Source: Lachnospiraceae bacterium FE2018 (GTDB taxonomy: Bacteria; Bacillota; Clostridia; Lachnospirales; Lachnospiraceae). Taken from it: DNA of 64,000 nucleotides. The notes beneath the pieces were generated by a model. It was not told where the DNA came from. It was given only the letters and a program-made list of their open reading frames with translations, and ran no database searches. The DNA is taken from NCBI GenBank assembly GCA_000702845.1, contig JNKK01000007.1, positions 27,901-91,900 on the forward strand, given 5' to 3'. The position numbers were made by a program, and so were the translations under genes. Shown piece by piece: positions 24,622 to 34,318 of this stretch; within the stretch, counting starts at the first letter, position 1; every line of letters begins with the position of its first letter.

Positions 24622-24840
24622 TGAGCCATGAAACGACAGAAAGTCAGACGATCAACGAGCACTTGTGTTCAGTTGAGCGTCTGACTTTCTGTCGTTTTAC
24701 GGCGAATGCCGCGACAATGAGAGAACGAAGTTCTCGAGTTTGTCGGCATGGCTCAAAACGGATGTGCAGACTGGCGGTGTACGGCGAATGCCGCGACAGT
24801 GAGCGTCCGCAGGACGCGTAACTGTCGGTATGGCTCTGCA
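24622..24840. repeat. Cluster of three long hairpins, two of them copies of one element
   Basis: Hairpin A: 26-bp arms (24631-24656 with 24672-24697, one mismatch, 15-base loop). Hairpins B (24706-24749) and C (24788-24831) are copies spaced 82 bases apart: 23 of the first 24 bases agree (from 24698 and 24780), while their tips differ (AGAAC-gaa-GTTCT versus CGTCC-gca-GGACG) and still pair. The octamer GAGCCATG (24623-24630) can pair with CATGGCTC (24747-24754), closing A and B together. This fills most of the 414-base gap between tRNA-Leu and the adhesin. It may be a REP-like element or structured RNA; no protein is likely. Confidence 0.75.
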
Positions 24841-24866
24841 TCCTCAAAAAAAGTTTCCATAATGTA

Positions 24867-24895
24867 TTGACATAAAAATTGAATAGCTGTATTAT
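24867..24895 (+). promoter_or_regulatory. Promoter of the adhesin gene
   Basis: TTGACA (24867-24872), 17-bp spacer, TATTAT (24890-24895). The leader of about 85 bases contains a small CGGA...TCCG hairpin. Confidence 0.85.
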
Positions 24896-24988
24896 GTCAC
24901 TTATCGGAAGCTTAGCTCCGAATTCTGTGAAGCCGTACGGAACAACTCACTAGACAACAAAGACTTCTGAAAGAATGAGGAGAACAGG

Positions 24989-27900
24989 ATGACAGGGAAG
25001 AGACTGTTTGCAGGGATTCTGGCCGCAATGCTTGCTGCCGGTGCACCTGCTGTTTATGGAGCCGGGGATTCTGCTGCTAATGCGGAACGCACACCGGCTG
25101 CCGTTTATTTTGATTTAACCCCCGGGGGCAGTGTGTCACTGCAGATCAGGGATTCTGAAGAACTGGTTCACGAGACGGTTTTGTCTGTTGAAGGGGAACA
25201 GACAGTCGTTTCCGAGCAGATTCTGCGCGAAGACGGCGTATTGGCTGATGAGCCGGAAGTGCGTACAGAAACATACGATGGCTGCACATATTGTCTCGAA
25301 ACGGATGAAGGGAAGGAGATCGCAATTCGTGCTGCAGCAGAAGACGGTTATGAGGTCACAGCGTGTGATCTGACTGATCGCGACGGACATACGGAAAGTA
25401 TAAGAGATCAGCTGGATACTGGTACATTATTTGTACAGGCAGGAAAAACGGACCGGATCAGAATTGTATTTTCTGCGCGCGAAGCGGGCACAGCGGATCA
25501 TAATGATACGGAAGAAATGTCCGCGTCAGCGCAGGATACAGCTGACCAGCCTGAGGTAACTGCTGAGGATCATCCGGATGAGTCCGTTGAAGATGGATCG
25601 CTGTCTTCCAATGCTGGAGAACAAGAAGCAGCAGAAGAAGACAATCCAGGTGGTGATTCTCAGGAAAAAACTGCAGTTCTGCAGACGGATGAGAAGGCCG
25701 CGAAGGATCAGAATCTGCCGGCCGGGGAAACAATTTCCGGTGATGACGTGACAAAGCAGGATGCAGCTCAAAAGCTGACAGATGCGGTGATTGAACAATA
25801 TCTGCTGGATCATGTGGATGAAACCTATACGAAAAAAGACTTTCTGCAGGTTGTAAATCTCATGAACGCGCAGCAGACGCTGTTTTCCGGCGCGCATCTG
25901 CCGGCAGGCACTTCGCTCGATCAGGCGATGAAAGAAGACCGGTATCTCGATCACTGGCTCGGTTCCTACCGATATATCGTTCCGGTATACTGGATGTCTG
26001 AGTCCAGTGACTATTACGTCGCATTTCTGAACACAATGCAGAATGATGCGAATGCTTCTGTACGGGATGTTTCCTTTGCAGAAAACAATACTGCAGGTCA
26101 TGCGCTGAGCGGCTGTATTTATGACGATCAGACGGGAATTGTATATATCCCCGCAAATCTTTATCAGACACAGGGAGAGAGCGATGCCCTGCAGATCGGC
26201 GTTGTCCAGGCACAGCTGCTGCAGGCAGTCAGCGGCACTTCGGACGGGACAGAAGCATCTTCGGTCTGTGAGGTGCTGACCAGCAGAAACAGGACCCTGG
26301 AAACAGAGACGGTAGCTGAACCGATGCTGGCGCTGGAAACAACTGTGCAGACTGCTGCCGGAATGAATCCTGATAAACTGCATGTGGCCGTAAACGGCCT
26401 GCCGCTGACAGAGGATTACTATCATTACAATGGACAGACCGGCGCGCTGCAGATTGCAATGTCATCCGCAGCAGTGGCATCGGTGGATGTAACAGAGGAG
26501 AAAACAGGGATCCTGGAAAAGCTTGCAGATGCTGTCGGTGCCAGAACAGTTCATGCAGTTTCTGAAAGCGAAATGCCGAATGTATATAAAAACCTGAAGC
26601 TGAAACTTCCGTCCTACGTGCAGGAAGGAATGTATCTGCAGGGCAATATTATTGATACGATGATGTCAAACGGGACAGATGCCTACAATGAGCTGGAAAA
26701 CTCGAGGGAAGGCGCACCGAATGTCTATGCGTATGAATACACACACGGTCATCTCGATTATGCGTGGGATGAAAAAAACAGTGACGGCTCGTTTAAACAT
26801 GCCGCCGGGGAACTGATCGATCTGATTTATAACGGAGAGCGGAAGGAAACGGTCAGCGGAGAAACCGTTACCAGAAAACTGAAATACAGCAAATTGTCCA
26901 TGTATACAGATGCCTGGTGGCAGGTACTGAATTTCAGCCACGATGACTCCGGTAAAATGAATGTATACACGGCGGCAGGCAAAAAAACCGATGATGCAAA
27001 AGTTAGTCTGTCTGCGCTCGGCAATATTCCGCTGACCTGCAGCCACATAACCTGTCCGCTCGGAAATATCAGCAGCGGTACTCAGGATCCGGATGAGGAT
27101 GATCTTGACAGCGGCGCTGTTAATCTTAAGGTAAAAGTCAGGGTACGCGTCTTCGAGCGTAACGAAGCGGAAGGATATGCTGTTCTCGGCGTGCTGGCAG
27201 CCCATCATAAAGTGGGAGAAGGTGAAGCGGACAACGGACAGACGGGTGTGGCGGTGTTCAAAGTCGCGATTGAGCCGACGACAGCAAAGATATCGATCCG
27301 GAAACAGTCAGCATCCCCCGGAATCTCGGAACATAACGGGATGTACAGTCTCGCAGATGCAGTCTACACAATATACAGGGACGAAGCCTGCACACAGAAG
27401 GCAGATGAATTCCGTACAAATGCCGCAGGAGTCAGCAATACCGTGACATTGCAGATCGGGACATCATACTGGTATAAGGAGACGACCGCTCCGAAAGGGT
27501 TTTACCCGGATGCAAAGGTAAGAAAGATCAGTCTGGACGGCACAGAAGCCGAGCATGTTGAAATCGTCAGCGACGCGCCGAAAGAAGCCGTTCCGGAGAT
27601 CCTGGTCTATAAGCAGGACAGCGAGACCGGCGAAGCAAAACCGCAGGGTGATGCGTCTCTGGAAGGCGCGGTATTTACAGTCCGGCATTTCGGGGCGCAG
27701 AGCGCATCCGGGACACCGCTGCATACATGGACTTTCAGGACAGACGCCGCAGGGAAAATTGTGTTTGATGCCGGACATCTGGTATCAGGTACGCTTTTGA
27801 AAAACAGTGCGGGGAAAATAACATTTCCGCTGGGAACCTATACATTTGAGGAAACCGAAACACCGGAAGGATATTTACCGGTCGGAAAGACATTTTCGGT

Positions 27901-29899
27901 AAGTCTTCTGGAAAACGGAGATGGTGTGCGCTGGTCAGATGAATCATTTGTAAAAGCGGGATTTCGCGCAGAGGAACCTGTCATGCACGGGTCGGTTCAG
28001 GTGACGAAGCAGGATATCGAACTGAACAGGGCGGAGGCAATTGCAGGCGGAGACCTCTCCGGAATCCGGTTTGAAGTCATTAATGCGTCCAGAGAATCAG
28101 TTATGTTTCAGGGAAAGCGTTATGCGCCCGGGGAGACGGTTGTGACGCTTGAGACAGATCAGGAAGGAAACGCCGCTGCAGAAGATAAGACGCTGCCGTA
28201 CGGAACCTACCAGGTGCGTGAACTGCCATCGGATAAGCAGAAGAAAAGCGCAAATGATTCTTATCTTTTTACAGACAAAGAACAGCGTCAGGCGGAAATC
28301 AGGAAGGACGGAGAAAATGTGCCGCTTACCTTCAAAGATCAGATTAAGCGATCGGATCTGGAATTCCGGAAAGTGGATGATCAGAACGATCAGGGGCTTC
28401 CGCGCATTCCGTTTGTGCTGGAGCAGGTTGAGAGTGGTGAGCGTCATATAATTCTGACGGATAAAAACGGCCGTTACAGTACAGAGAAATATGCGCATTC
28501 ACTGGAGACAAATAAGCTGGACGGATTGCTGGATAACTATACAGATGAAACGGTTCTTCCGGATCAGCTTCTGGCGGATTATGAATTCGGAACATGGTTC
28601 GGGAAAAGCCGCCAGGGAACGGAGGCTTCGGTAAATGATCATCTTGCAGCACTTCCATACGGTAATTACATTTTGAATGAGCTGCGGTGTGAGGCAAATC
28701 AGAGTTATAAGCTGATTGAAAACTATGCATTTACGATCGAAGAAGACGGAGAACGGTTTGATTTTAATAACATCAGAAACCGGACCGTTCAGATTTCCAT
28801 CGGAACGACATTGAAAGATGACGGAACCGAAACACATAATACGTCGCTCGGAGCAGACGGGATGATACATTTGACGGATACAGTTGCGTGCAGGAATCTG
28901 AAAGTGGGCGAAACGTACCTCCTGCAGGCGAAACTGATGGAACGTGAATCGGAGGATGTGTTCCGGGCAGAAAATACAGACGACATCAAAACGCCGGTAA
29001 AGGGAGAATTGTCCTTCACAGCCGAAAGTACAAGTATGAAAGTGGATGTTCCGCTGTCAGCATTTGCTCCCCCGGCTGATGCACTGCACGTTGTTGCATT
29101 TGAAAGACTCTATCTTCTGACGGAGGACGGGAAGCGCGGACAGCATCTGGCGTCGCATGAAGATATTTCTGATACAGAGCAGACGGTTCAGATTCCTTCG
29201 ATTCATACAGCGGCAGCTGATCAGGAAACAGGGAACAATACAGGTACCATCAGTGAGACACAGACCATTACAGATACGGTTTCTTACAGCGGTCTGATTC
29301 CTGATCAGAGCTATGAGATGCGGGGAAAACTGATTGACCGGGAGACAGGAAAAGAGATTCTGACAGGCGGTGCTGTCGTGGAAAGCAGGAAGGAATTTAC
29401 ACCGCCGGAACCGGACGGCACCGTGCAGCTTGATTTTAAACTGGACAGCAGGAACCTTGCCGGCAAAACAGTTGTGGTGTTTGAAGAACTATACCTGATA
29501 CAGAAGCAGGATTATTCGGAAGATGATTCGGAAGTGAATCAGAACAATGAAACAACGGAGATTCTGACGGCTGTACATAAAGACCCGGAAGATGCGGCAC
29601 AGTCTGTTACCTATCCGGAACCGGAACCGGTTCCGGAGCCGACGCCGGAGCCGACGCCGGAGCCCACACCGACGCCGGAACCGACGCCCGGGGAAAAACG
29701 GCAGCCGGAGAAAATCACACCTGTACCGACATCAGAACCGGGAAAAACTGTCACCACGCCTGGAGCAGGAATCACCCGGAAAGGTACGCCTCTTACAGGC
29801 GACCCGGCACGAATCGCACTTTTTGCATGTCTTTGCACCGCGGCAGCGTGCGGAATCGGCATCCTGTTACACATCATTCTGCACAGAAAGCGGCGCTGA
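24989..29899 (+). CDS. VaFE/SpaA-repeat sortase-anchored surface protein
   Basis: A 1636-residue secreted adhesin-like protein. A signal peptide (about 1-26, ending near VYG-AGD) is followed by an acidic low-complexity stretch (about 160-260) and a region (about 260-780) of no clear family. From about 780 there are SpaA/Cna-B-like domains, shown by repeated lysine starts (LVYKQD, VQVTKQD, LEFRKVD) and E-box ends (KETTAPKGF, EETETPEGY) that form isopeptide bonds. Two VaFE-type repeats follow (VVAFERLYL near 1368, VVVFEELYL near 1495). A Pro-Glu-Thr repeat (about 1545-1573), the sorting motif PLTGDP, a hydrophobic helix and an RKRR tail end it. The motif is not canonical LPxTG. No sortase gene is adjacent. 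Confidence 0.88.
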   Translation: MTGKRLFAGILAAMLAAGAPAVYGAGDSAANAERTPAAVYFDLTPGGSVSLQIRDSEELVHETVLSVEGEQTVVSEQILREDGVLADEPEVRTETYDGCTYCLETDEGKEIAIRAAAEDGYEVTACDLTDRDGHTESIRDQLDTGTLFVQAGKTDRIRIVFSAREAGTADHNDTEEMSASAQDTADQPEVTAEDHPDESVEDGSLSSNAGEQEAAEEDNPGGDSQEKTAVLQTDEKAAKDQNLPAGETISGDDVTKQDAAQKLTDAVIEQYLLDHVDETYTKKDFLQVVNLMNAQQTLFSGAHLPAGTSLDQAMKEDRYLDHWLGSYRYIVPVYWMSESSDYYVAFLNTMQNDANASVRDVSFAENNTAGHALSGCIYDDQTGIVYIPANLYQTQGESDALQIGVVQAQLLQAVSGTSDGTEASSVCEVLTSRNRTLETETVAEPMLALETTVQTAAGMNPDKLHVAVNGLPLTEDYYHYNGQTGALQIAMSSAAVASVDVTEEKTGILEKLADAVGARTVHAVSESEMPNVYKNLKLKLPSYVQEGMYLQGNIIDTMMSNGTDAYNELENSREGAPNVYAYEYTHGHLDYAWDEKNSDGSFKHAAGELIDLIYNGERKETVSGETVTRKLKYSKLSMYTDAWWQVLNFSHDDSGKMNVYTAAGKKTDDAKVSLSALGNIPLTCSHITCPLGNISSGTQDPDEDDLDSGAVNLKVKVRVRVFERNEAEGYAVLGVLAAHHKVGEGEADNGQTGVAVFKVAIEPTTAKISIRKQSASPGISEHNGMYSLADAVYTIYRDEACTQKADEFRTNAAGVSNTVTLQIGTSYWYKETTAPKGFYPDAKVRKISLDGTEAEHVEIVSDAPKEAVPEILVYKQDSETGEAKPQGDASLEGAVFTVRHFGAQSASGTPLHTWTFRTDAAGKIVFDAGHLVSGTLLKNSAGKITFPLGTYTFEETETPEGYLPVGKTFSVSLLENGDGVRWSDESFVKAGFRAEEPVMHGSVQVTKQDIELNRAEAIAGGDLSGIRFEVINASRESVMFQGKRYAPGETVVTLETDQEGNAAAEDKTLPYGTYQVRELPSDKQKKSANDSYLFTDKEQRQAEIRKDGENVPLTFKDQIKRSDLEFRKVDDQNDQGLPRIPFVLEQVESGERHIILTDKNGRYSTEKYAHSLETNKLDGLLDNYTDETVLPDQLLADYEFGTWFGKSRQGTEASVNDHLAALPYGNYILNELRCEANQSYKLIENYAFTIEEDGERFDFNNIRNRTVQISIGTTLKDDGTETHNTSLGADGMIHLTDTVACRNLKVGETYLLQAKLMERESEDVFRAENTDDIKTPVKGELSFTAESTSMKVDVPLSAFAPPADALHVVAFERLYLLTEDGKRGQHLASHEDISDTEQTVQIPSIHTAAADQETGNNTGTISETQTITDTVSYSGLIPDQSYEMRGKLIDRETGKEILTGGAVVESRKEFTPPEPDGTVQLDFKLDSRNLAGKTVVVFEELYLIQKQDYSEDDSEVNQNNETTEILTAVHKDPEDAAQSVTYPEPEPVPEPTPEPTPEPTPTPEPTPGEKRQPEKITPVPTSEPGKTVTTPGAGITRKGTPLTGDPARIALFACLCTAAACGIGILLHIILHRKRR

Positions 29900-29955
29900 T
29901 TCAGGGTTTCACTCAACAACATCTATGAAATCACAGCCTGCAGAAAACAATATGT

Positions 29956-29983
29956 TTGAATTCACACGGAAATATGTTACAAT
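29956..29983 (+). promoter_or_regulatory. Promoter of the small-exporter gene
   Basis: TTGAAT (29956-29961), 16-bp spacer, TACAAT (29978-29983). A strong hairpin starts only four bases further on. Confidence 0.55.
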
Positions 29984-29986
29984 TTA

Positions 29987-30020
29987 CCCTGAATGTCCCG
30001 GTTTTACGGGACGTTCAGGG
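29987..30020 (+). promoter_or_regulatory. Strong 5' leader hairpin
   Basis: A 14-bp stem with one mismatch (29987-30000 with 30007-30020) and loop GTTTTA. There is no T-run behind it. It is right after the adhesin's end and at the very start of the small exporter's transcript, so it may stabilise an mRNA end or act as a weak terminator. Confidence 0.6.
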
Positions 30021-30050
30021 CATTTATCATCTAAGAGGAAAAGAACACAA

Positions 30051-30536
30051 ATGCTGAAATACTATCTGATAACATTCTTCGTCTCGATGATTCCGATCAT
30101 TGAGCTGCGCGGTGCGATACCCATCGGGATCCTTAAGGGAGGACTGCCGCTGGTTCCGACATTCGTCGTGGCTGTAATCGGCAATATGCTGCCGGTTCCG
30201 CTGATTTATCTTTTTGCGAGAAGACTGCTGGTCTGGGGAAGCGATAAGCCGGTAATCGGGAGATTCTTCCTGTTCTGTCTGGAAAAAGGCGAGCGCGGCG
30301 GAGAAAAGCTGAAAGCAAAAGCAGGAAGAGGATTGTTTGTCGCTTTGCTGTTATTTGTGGGAATCCCGCTTCCGGGAACCGGTGCATGGACCGGCACGCT
30401 TGCCGCGAGTATCTTGAATATGGATTTCAAAAAGAGTGTCATTGCGGTTATGCTGGGTGTCATGCTTGCGGGTGTGATCATGGGCATGGCATCGATGGGG
30501 CTTCTGGGAGCACTGAGTCATTTCTTTAGCGTATAA
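30051..30536 (+). CDS. Small multidrug export-like membrane protein
   Basis: A 161-residue membrane protein of the COG2426/Sm_multidrug_ex family. The conserved IIELRGAIPIGI near residue 18 and GIPLPGTGAWTGTLAAS near 103 are family signatures; there are four to five hydrophobic segments. The frame is open far upstream, but the ATG at 30051 has AAGAGGAAAAG before it and starts the first membrane segment, so it is chosen. The substrate is unknown; the family name comes from a weak early assignment. Confidence 0.85.
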   Translation: MLKYYLITFFVSMIPIIELRGAIPIGILKGGLPLVPTFVVAVIGNMLPVPLIYLFARRLLVWGSDKPVIGRFFLFCLEKGERGGEKLKAKAGRGLFVALLLFVGIPLPGTGAWTGTLAASILNMDFKKSVIAVMLGVMLAGVIMGMASMGLLGALSHFFSV

Positions 30537-30585
30537 GTTCGCAGATGAGCACAAAACAAATCATATTAAATGAAGGGAGACAATT

Positions 30586-31050
30586 ATGAAATGTCCGTAC
30601 TGCGGCAAAGAAGATAATCGCGTGGTAGATTCCAGACCGGTAGAGGAAGAAAACTCCATTCGCCGCAGAAGAATGTGTGATGCGTGCGGAAAGCGATTCA
30701 CGACCTACGAAAAAATCGAGACCATTCCGCTGATGGTAATCAAGAAAGATCAGAACCGCGAGCAGTATGACCGGGAAAAACTTCTGGGCGGTATTTTGCG
30801 CGCATGTCATAAGCGGCCGGTTCCGGTTCAGTCGATTAATGAGATTGTAGATCAGGTGGAAAATGAGATTTTCCGCCGCGGTGAGAAGGAAATTCAGAGT
30901 AATGTAATCGGAGAAATCGTTATGAATCATCTGATGAATCTGGATCCTGTCGCGTATGTACGTTTCGCGTCCGTTTATCGCGAATTTAAAGATGTCAATA
31001 CCTTCATGGACGAACTGAAAAAGTTCCTGAAGACGGAACCGGAGGAATAA
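30586..31050 (+). CDS. nrdR: NrdR transcriptional repressor of ribonucleotide reductase
   Basis: A 154-residue protein of normal family length. The N-terminal zinc ribbon (MKCPYCGKEDNRVVDSRP and RRRMCDACGKRFTTYE) is followed by an ATP-cone domain (about 46-136, MVIKKDQNREQYDREKLLGGI). It senses dATP/ATP and represses nrd genes. The glutamate 5-kinase gene starts four bases after its stop, so they are coupled. The ATG has an AGGGAGA site. Confidence 0.95.
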   Translation: MKCPYCGKEDNRVVDSRPVEEENSIRRRRMCDACGKRFTTYEKIETIPLMVIKKDQNREQYDREKLLGGILRACHKRPVPVQSINEIVDQVENEIFRRGEKEIQSNVIGEIVMNHLMNLDPVAYVRFASVYREFKDVNTFMDELKKFLKTEPEE

Positions 31051-31054
31051 TACG

Positions 31055-31855
31055 GTGGGCAAGAAAAAAAGAAGAATTGTTGTGAAAGTCGGAACATCCA
31101 CCATCACAAACGAACTCGGGAACAGCAAGCTGCGCACAATGGAAGAACTGGCACTGGCTCTCTCAGATCTGCAGAATATGGGAAATGAGGTCGTTCTGGT
31201 ATCATCCGGCGCGATTGCTGTCGGCGCAAACAAGATGCGGCTCGGAGAAAAGCCGAAGGAAATGCGGATGAAGCAGGCTGCGGCTGCGGTCGGACAGTGC
31301 GAAAACATGTTTCTGTATGACAAGTTCTTCGGTTATTATGACAAAACCGTGGCGCAGATCCTTCTGAATGCGGAAGACATCAGGCAGGAAGAGAAAAAAG
31401 AAAACCTGACCAATACGTTCGAGGCGCTGCTTGAGAATAAGGTTATTCCGATCGTCAATGAAAATGACTCGGTAAGCTACACCGAGATCGAGTCGGAAGA
31501 TAAACTGTTCGGTGATAATGATATGCTTTCTGCAGTTGTAGCAGTACTCTGCCGTGCAGATATGCTGATCATTCTGTCGGATATTGATGGGTTCTACGAT
31601 AAGGATCCGCGCTTCTACAAAGACGCAAAGCTGATCAGCCGGGTAGAAGAAATCGATGATTCCCTCTACGAACTGGCGGGAGGCGCGGGTTCCCGGAGAG
31701 GTACAGGCGGTATGCGGACGAAACTACAGGCCGCCGAGCTGGCCACCTCCCAGGGAATTAATACCCTGGTAGTCAACGGATCTAAGCTATCCACACTCTA
31801 TAGTATTATGAACGGCGGAAAAGAGGGCACTCTTTTTGTCGCGAAACATGATTAA
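31055..31855 (+). CDS. proB: Glutamate 5-kinase, PUA-less form
   Basis: A 266-residue amino-acid kinase-fold enzyme that phosphorylates glutamate in proline synthesis. Motifs: RRIVVKVGTSTIT at the N-terminus, VLVSSGAIAVGANKM near 50, IVNENDSVSYTEI near 140 and LLSDIDGFYDKDP-like ILSDIDGFYDKDP near 175. Enteric ProB is about 367 residues with a C-terminal PUA domain, which is absent here, as in many Firmicutes. It begins with GTG after GGAGG. No proA lies next to it, which is unusual. Confidence 0.92.
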   Translation: MGKKKRRIVVKVGTSTITNELGNSKLRTMEELALALSDLQNMGNEVVLVSSGAIAVGANKMRLGEKPKEMRMKQAAAAVGQCENMFLYDKFFGYYDKTVAQILLNAEDIRQEEKKENLTNTFEALLENKVIPIVNENDSVSYTEIESEDKLFGDNDMLSAVVAVLCRADMLIILSDIDGFYDKDPRFYKDAKLISRVEEIDDSLYELAGGAGSRRGTGGMRTKLQAAELATSQGINTLVVNGSKLSTLYSIMNGGKEGTLFVAKHD

Positions 31856-31873
31856 CGCAATATCTATCAAACC

Positions 31874-31906
31874 GGAGATTTACCGGGTGCAGCAGGCCGG
31901 TAATCC
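31874..31906 (+). promoter_or_regulatory. Intergenic hairpin before the folate operon
   Basis: GGA..ATTTACCGG (31874-31886) pairs with CCGGTAATCC (31897-31906) with small bulges. A smaller GCTG/CAGC hairpin follows (31912-31924). There is no T-run. It is possibly a leader element; it does not match the THF riboswitch consensus. Confidence 0.4.
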
Positions 31907-31944
31907 ATAATGCTGTTTAACAGCTGAAGAAAAAGGAGAAAACA

Positions 31945-33621
31945 ATGGGTTACAAATCAGATATTGAAATCGCACAGGCATGTACACCGCTTCATATTAC
32001 GGAAGTAGCAGACAGCATTGGTGTGGATCATGCATATCTGGAACAGTACGGAAATTACAAGGCAAAAGTTGATTACCGGATGCTGAAGGATCTGCAGGAA
32101 CGTCCGGATGGCAAGCTGATTCTGGTAACTGCCATTACACCGACACCGGCCGGAGAGGGAAAGACAACGACATCTGTCGGACTGACTGACGGTCTGCGCA
32201 GGATCGGAAAAAATGCGGTTGTTGCGCTCAGAGAGCCTTCACTGGGACCGGTTTTCGGAATCAAGGGCGGTGCTGCCGGCGGCGGTTACGCGCAGGTGAT
32301 TCCGATGGAGGATATCAATCTGCATTTTACCGGTGATTTCCACGCAATCGGCGCGGCAAACAATCTGCTGGCGGCGATGCTGGATAATCATATTCAGCAG
32401 GGAAACACACTGGGAATTGATCCGAAGCAGATTACGTGGAAACGCGCGGTAGACATGAATGACAGGCAGCTCAGAAATGTCGTCGACGGACTCGGCGGCA
32501 AGATGCAGGGTGTCCCGCGTGAGGACGGATTTGAGATTACGGTTGCGTCTGAAATCATGGCAATTCTCTGTCTGGCAAGAGATATTCCGGATCTGAAAGA
32601 ACGTCTCGGCAATATTGTAGTCGGATATACGTATCAGGGAGATCCTGTTACCGCCCGTGACCTGAAGGCGCAGGGTGCGATGGCTGCACTTCTGAAAGAC
32701 GCGCTGAAGCCGAATCTGGTGCAGACACTCGAAGGTACCCCGGCATTTATCCATGGCGGCCCGTTTGCCAATATCGCGCACGGATGCAATTCTGTGACAG
32801 CCACGAGAATGGCAATGAAGCTCGGTGACTACGCCGTAACAGAGGCTGGATTTGCTGCCGATCTGGGCGCGGAAAAATTCTTTGATATTAAATGCAGAAT
32901 GGCAGGGCTGACTCCGTCTGCTGTCGTACTTGTGGCAACTGTGCGCGCGCTGAAATATCACGGCGGTGTTGCAAAGGATGATCTGAATCAGGAGAATCTG
33001 GAAGCGCTGGAAAAAGGTATGCCGAATCTTCTGCAGCATATGGATAATATTAAAAATGTATTTGGGCTTCCCTGTGTCGTCGCAGTCAATGCATTTCCGA
33101 CCGATACACAGGCAGAGCTGGAGCTGCTTCAGGCAAAGTGCGCAGAACTGGGTGTAAATGCTGTTCTTTCAGAAGTCTGGGCGAAGGGCGGTGAAGGAGG
33201 CACGGCACTGGCAGAAGAAGTAGTCCGTCTCTGTGAGCAGCCAAATCACTTTGAGCAGTCCTACCCGCTGGATCTGCCGCTCACAGAAAAACTCGATCTG
33301 ATCTGCAGACGTATTTATCATGCGGACGGTGTAGAGCTGACGCCTGCGGCAAAAAAACAGGCGGCAAGACTGACAGAGCTGGGTTACGGCGGACTTCCGG
33401 TCTGCATGGCAAAGACACAATATTCCTTTTCGGATGATCCGAAGCTTCTGGGTGCACCGGAAGGATTCACAGTTACGGTCCGCAATCTGAAAGTTTCAGC
33501 AGGTGCAGGGTTTATTGTCGCGCTGACAGGTGAAATCATGACAATGCCGGGACTGCCGAAGGTACCGGCGGCAGAGAAGATTGATGTAGATGAAAACGGA
33601 AAGATTTCAGGACTGTTCTGA
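31945..33621 (+). CDS. fhs: Formate--tetrahydrofolate ligase
   Basis: A 558-residue enzyme that makes 10-formyl-THF from formate and ATP. The ATP-binding [17 protein letters not shown] (about 58-74) is the family P-loop, followed by [36 protein letters not shown], a hallmark of Fhs. The normal length is 555-560. It is the first gene of a one-carbon operon with a cyclodeaminase, folD, folC and folT. In Clostridia the enzyme serves purine synthesis, glycine/purine degradation or the methyl branch of the acetyl-CoA pathway; no acetyl-CoA synthase genes are in this window. An AAAGGAG site precedes the ATG. Confidence 0.97.
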   Translation: MGYKSDIEIAQACTPLHITEVADSIGVDHAYLEQYGNYKAKVDYRMLKDLQERPDGKLILVTAITPTPAGEGKTTTSVGLTDGLRRIGKNAVVALREPSLGPVFGIKGGAAGGGYAQVIPMEDINLHFTGDFHAIGAANNLLAAMLDNHIQQGNTLGIDPKQITWKRAVDMNDRQLRNVVDGLGGKMQGVPREDGFEITVASEIMAILCLARDIPDLKERLGNIVVGYTYQGDPVTARDLKAQGAMAALLKDALKPNLVQTLEGTPAFIHGGPFANIAHGCNSVTATRMAMKLGDYAVTEAGFAADLGAEKFFDIKCRMAGLTPSAVVLVATVRALKYHGGVAKDDLNQENLEALEKGMPNLLQHMDNIKNVFGLPCVVAVNAFPTDTQAELELLQAKCAELGVNAVLSEVWAKGGEGGTALAEEVVRLCEQPNHFEQSYPLDLPLTEKLDLICRRIYHADGVELTPAAKKQAARLTELGYGGLPVCMAKTQYSFSDDPKLLGAPEGFTVTVRNLKVSAGAGFIVALTGEIMTMPGLPKVPAAEKIDVDENGKISGLF

Positions 33622-33672
33622 TCTGACATACCTTAATGATCAGTGTGACTGTTCCGAATCGAAGGAGAAAAT

Positions 33673-34299
33673 ATGGCAGAAAAACTGACGGAGAGAAGCC
33701 TGACCGGATTTATTGAGGTACTTGCCGCAAAAGAACCGGTCCCTGGCGGCGGCGGCGCAGCTGCGGCTGCCGGTGCACTGGGCGCGGCACTTTGCATGAT
33801 GGTCGGAAATTACACAGTCGGCAAGAAAAAATATGCCGCATGGGAGGCAGATGTCCTTCGGATGATGAATGAAGCAGACCGTCTGCAGAAGGAACTGATC
33901 CGTCTGGTTGATGCGGATGCCGATGCGTTCACGCCGCTTTCACAGGCATATGCTATACCAAAAGAGGATCCGAAACGCGCTGAGATTCTGGAAGAAGCGA
34001 CAATCGGCGCCTGTGAGGCACCGATGGAAATGGTCCGCTGCGCGGCACAGACGATCGATCTCCTCGAGGAAATGCAGGAGAAGGGAAGCGTCATGCTGAT
34101 CTCGGATGTCGGCTGCGGCGCACTGCTCTCCGGAGCAGCGCTTGAATGTGCCGCCATGAATGTATTTATTAATACAAAATCAATGCGGAATCGCACATTG
34201 GCAGAAAAACTGGAACAGGAGGCAGAGCATCTGCTGGCTGTCTATAAGGAAAAAGCAGAAAAGATAGCGGACAACGTCACCGGAAGAATCAGAAAATAA
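33673..34299 (+). CDS. fchA: Cyclodeaminase/methenyl-THF cyclohydrolase family (FchA-like)
   Basis: A 208-residue helical protein of the formiminotransferase-cyclodeaminase (FCD) family. PVPGGGGAAAAAGALGAALCMMVGNYTVGKKKY near residues 22-55 is the conserved glycine-rich element. In Clostridia, FchA is a methenyl-THF cyclohydrolase. Here it lies between fhs and folD. FolD normally has cyclohydrolase activity as well, so FchA may provide extra flux or handle formimino-THF. GAAGGAG precedes the ATG. Confidence 0.88.
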   Translation: MAEKLTERSLTGFIEVLAAKEPVPGGGGAAAAAGALGAALCMMVGNYTVGKKKYAAWEADVLRMMNEADRLQKELIRLVDADADAFTPLSQAYAIPKEDPKRAEILEEATIGACEAPMEMVRCAAQTIDLLEEMQEKGSVMLISDVGCGALLSGAALECAAMNVFINTKSMRNRTLAEKLEQEAEHLLAVYKEKAEKIADNVTGRIRK

Positions 34300-34318
34300 A
34301 AAGGAAGTAGCAGCATAT

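Noticed and set aside
24432..24821. Coding regions over tRNA-Leu and the hairpin cluster
   Set aside because: The open frames run through a tRNA, a terminator and inverted repeats, so they are chance products.
31856..31944. THF riboswitch before fhs
   Set aside because: The hairpin lacks the conserved GGAGAGUAG-like and distal motifs of the THF aptamer; the same is true of the short gap before folT.
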